A DNA stretch of 6,160 nucleotides from Prevotella sp. (GTDB lineage: Bacteria; Bacteroidota; Bacteroidia; Bacteroidales; Bacteroidaceae): NCBI GenBank assembly GCA_016291915.1, contig JAEEZP010000272.1:1-6160 (forward strand), written 5' to 3'. The position numbers were made by a program, and so were the translations under genes. The notes beneath the pieces were generated by a model, which did no database searches, was not told the origin of the DNA, and was given only the letters and a program-made list of their open reading frames with translations. Shown piece by piece: positions 5,691-6,160 of this stretch (position 1 is its first letter; each line of letters starts with the position of its first letter).

Positions 5691-6160
5691 ATGATCATAC
5701 CGCAGGATACCATCGTTCACCAGAATCAACAGCCGGTGGTGGAAGAACCGGTAGAGGTGCTGAATGCTGCATCTCCGGTGGACAGTGCGTCGGTATCTCG
5801 TGCGCCCAAACACCCTTACCAGGTATTACGACAACTGCCGGCAGATGCGACACCTGCACAACAGGATTCTGCTATACAGGCAACCTTCCATCCGGAAATC
5901 AAACATATCAGTGGGCAACCGGATACCTTACACTTGCCGGGACATGATGTGGGAAAGAGTGTCAAGGAAGTGAATATCCCGCAATATTACCGAGAGAATT
6001 TCTTTTCCAAAGACCCTATGTATCATCCGGAGATCAACGGTGGCCGCTATGGCATGGCTGGTGATCCGATGCCTTATGCCATCCGTCATGACGATGTTAT
6101 CACCGGACTGTTGTTAGGTTGTTTCATCCTTGTGATGATTGCTTTTTCGCGTGTAAGGCA
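5691..6160 (+). CDS. DUF4271-type membrane protein, N-terminal part (3' end outside window)
   Basis: From ATG 5691 the frame stays open to the window end, giving 156 complete codons. The first 95 residues are Pro/Gln/Val-rich and soluble, with the segments ADATPAQQDSAIQA (51-64) and QPDTLHLPGHDVGKS (76-90). Then come a conserved-looking block YYRENFFSKDPMYHPEINGG (99-118), RYGMAGDPMPYAIRHDDVITG (119-139), and a first membrane helix at about 136-152 (VITGLLLGCFILVMIAF) followed by SRVR. This arrangement, a soluble N-terminus, the FFSKD block, GDP-x-PY and then membrane helices, is what I recognise in DUF4271 integral membrane proteins of Bacteroidota, whose function is unknown. The rest, presumably several helices, lies beyond the window. 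It begins four bases after the metK stop (TACC between them) with no separate promoter, so co-transcription and perhaps translational coupling are likely. The family assignment is from memory of the motif pattern. Confidence 0.82.
   Translation, partial: MIIPQDTIVHQNQQPVVEEPVEVLNAASPVDSASVSRAPKHPYQVLRQLPADATPAQQDSAIQATFHPEIKHISGQPDTLHLPGHDVGKSVKEVNIPQYYRENFFSKDPMYHPEINGGRYGMAGDPMPYAIRHDDVITGLLLGCFILVMIAFSRVR

Noticed and set aside
5764..5973. 69-residue plus-strand frame
   Set aside because: It overlaps the DUF4271 frame, which has recognisable blocks and a membrane helix; this one has none.

Overview
The window looks like a chromosomal segment of a Bacteroidales bacterium, most likely a Prevotella-type member of the Prevotellaceae. 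The evidence is a DUF4271-type membrane protein directly after metK, a long PqqL-like M16 protease of the Bacteroidota kind, mostly A-rich rather than Shine-Dalgarno leaders, and a textbook Bacteroidota promoter (TTTG, 19 bases, TAnnTTTG) before metK. The exact genus is inference. All genes read left to right.

Layout. Bases 1-187 hold the C-terminal end of a MaoC/NodN-type hotdog dehydratase cut by the window edge. Its stop codon lies inside an 8-bp tandem repeat array (183-270) that ends in a small palindrome. Next is a probable two-gene unit: a lipoprotein with a heavy-metal-associated (HMA)-like fold and a long Gln/Asn/Pro/Thr tail (325-975), then a YbjQ/UPF0145 protein (992-1321). After a 107-base gap with a weak hairpin comes a large periplasmic M16 zinc protease (1429-4239). 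The 187 bases between it and metK are dense in structure: a terminator-like hairpin, a near-perfect hairpin containing one copy of TTCGTAACTTTG, a long A/T-rich inverted repeat, and the metK promoter, whose -7 box is a second copy of the same 12-mer. metK (4427-5686) encodes S-adenosylmethionine synthetase. Four bases later starts the N-terminal part of a DUF4271 membrane protein (5691 to the window end), which is not closed by a stop here.

How the genes relate. metK and the DUF4271 gene look co-transcribed and perhaps translationally coupled. The lipoprotein and ybjQ look like an operon; both have folds linked by family name to metal binding, but the lipoprotein lacks the CxxC motif. The protease is probably its own unit, closed by its own terminator. 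Most of the window is housekeeping. I do not see a defence system, mobile element, CRISPR array, or RNA gene, and I make no claim of a new system. The points worth a second look are the octamer array, the cysteine-less HMA-like lipoprotein, and the hairpin and duplicated promoter-box cluster before metK.
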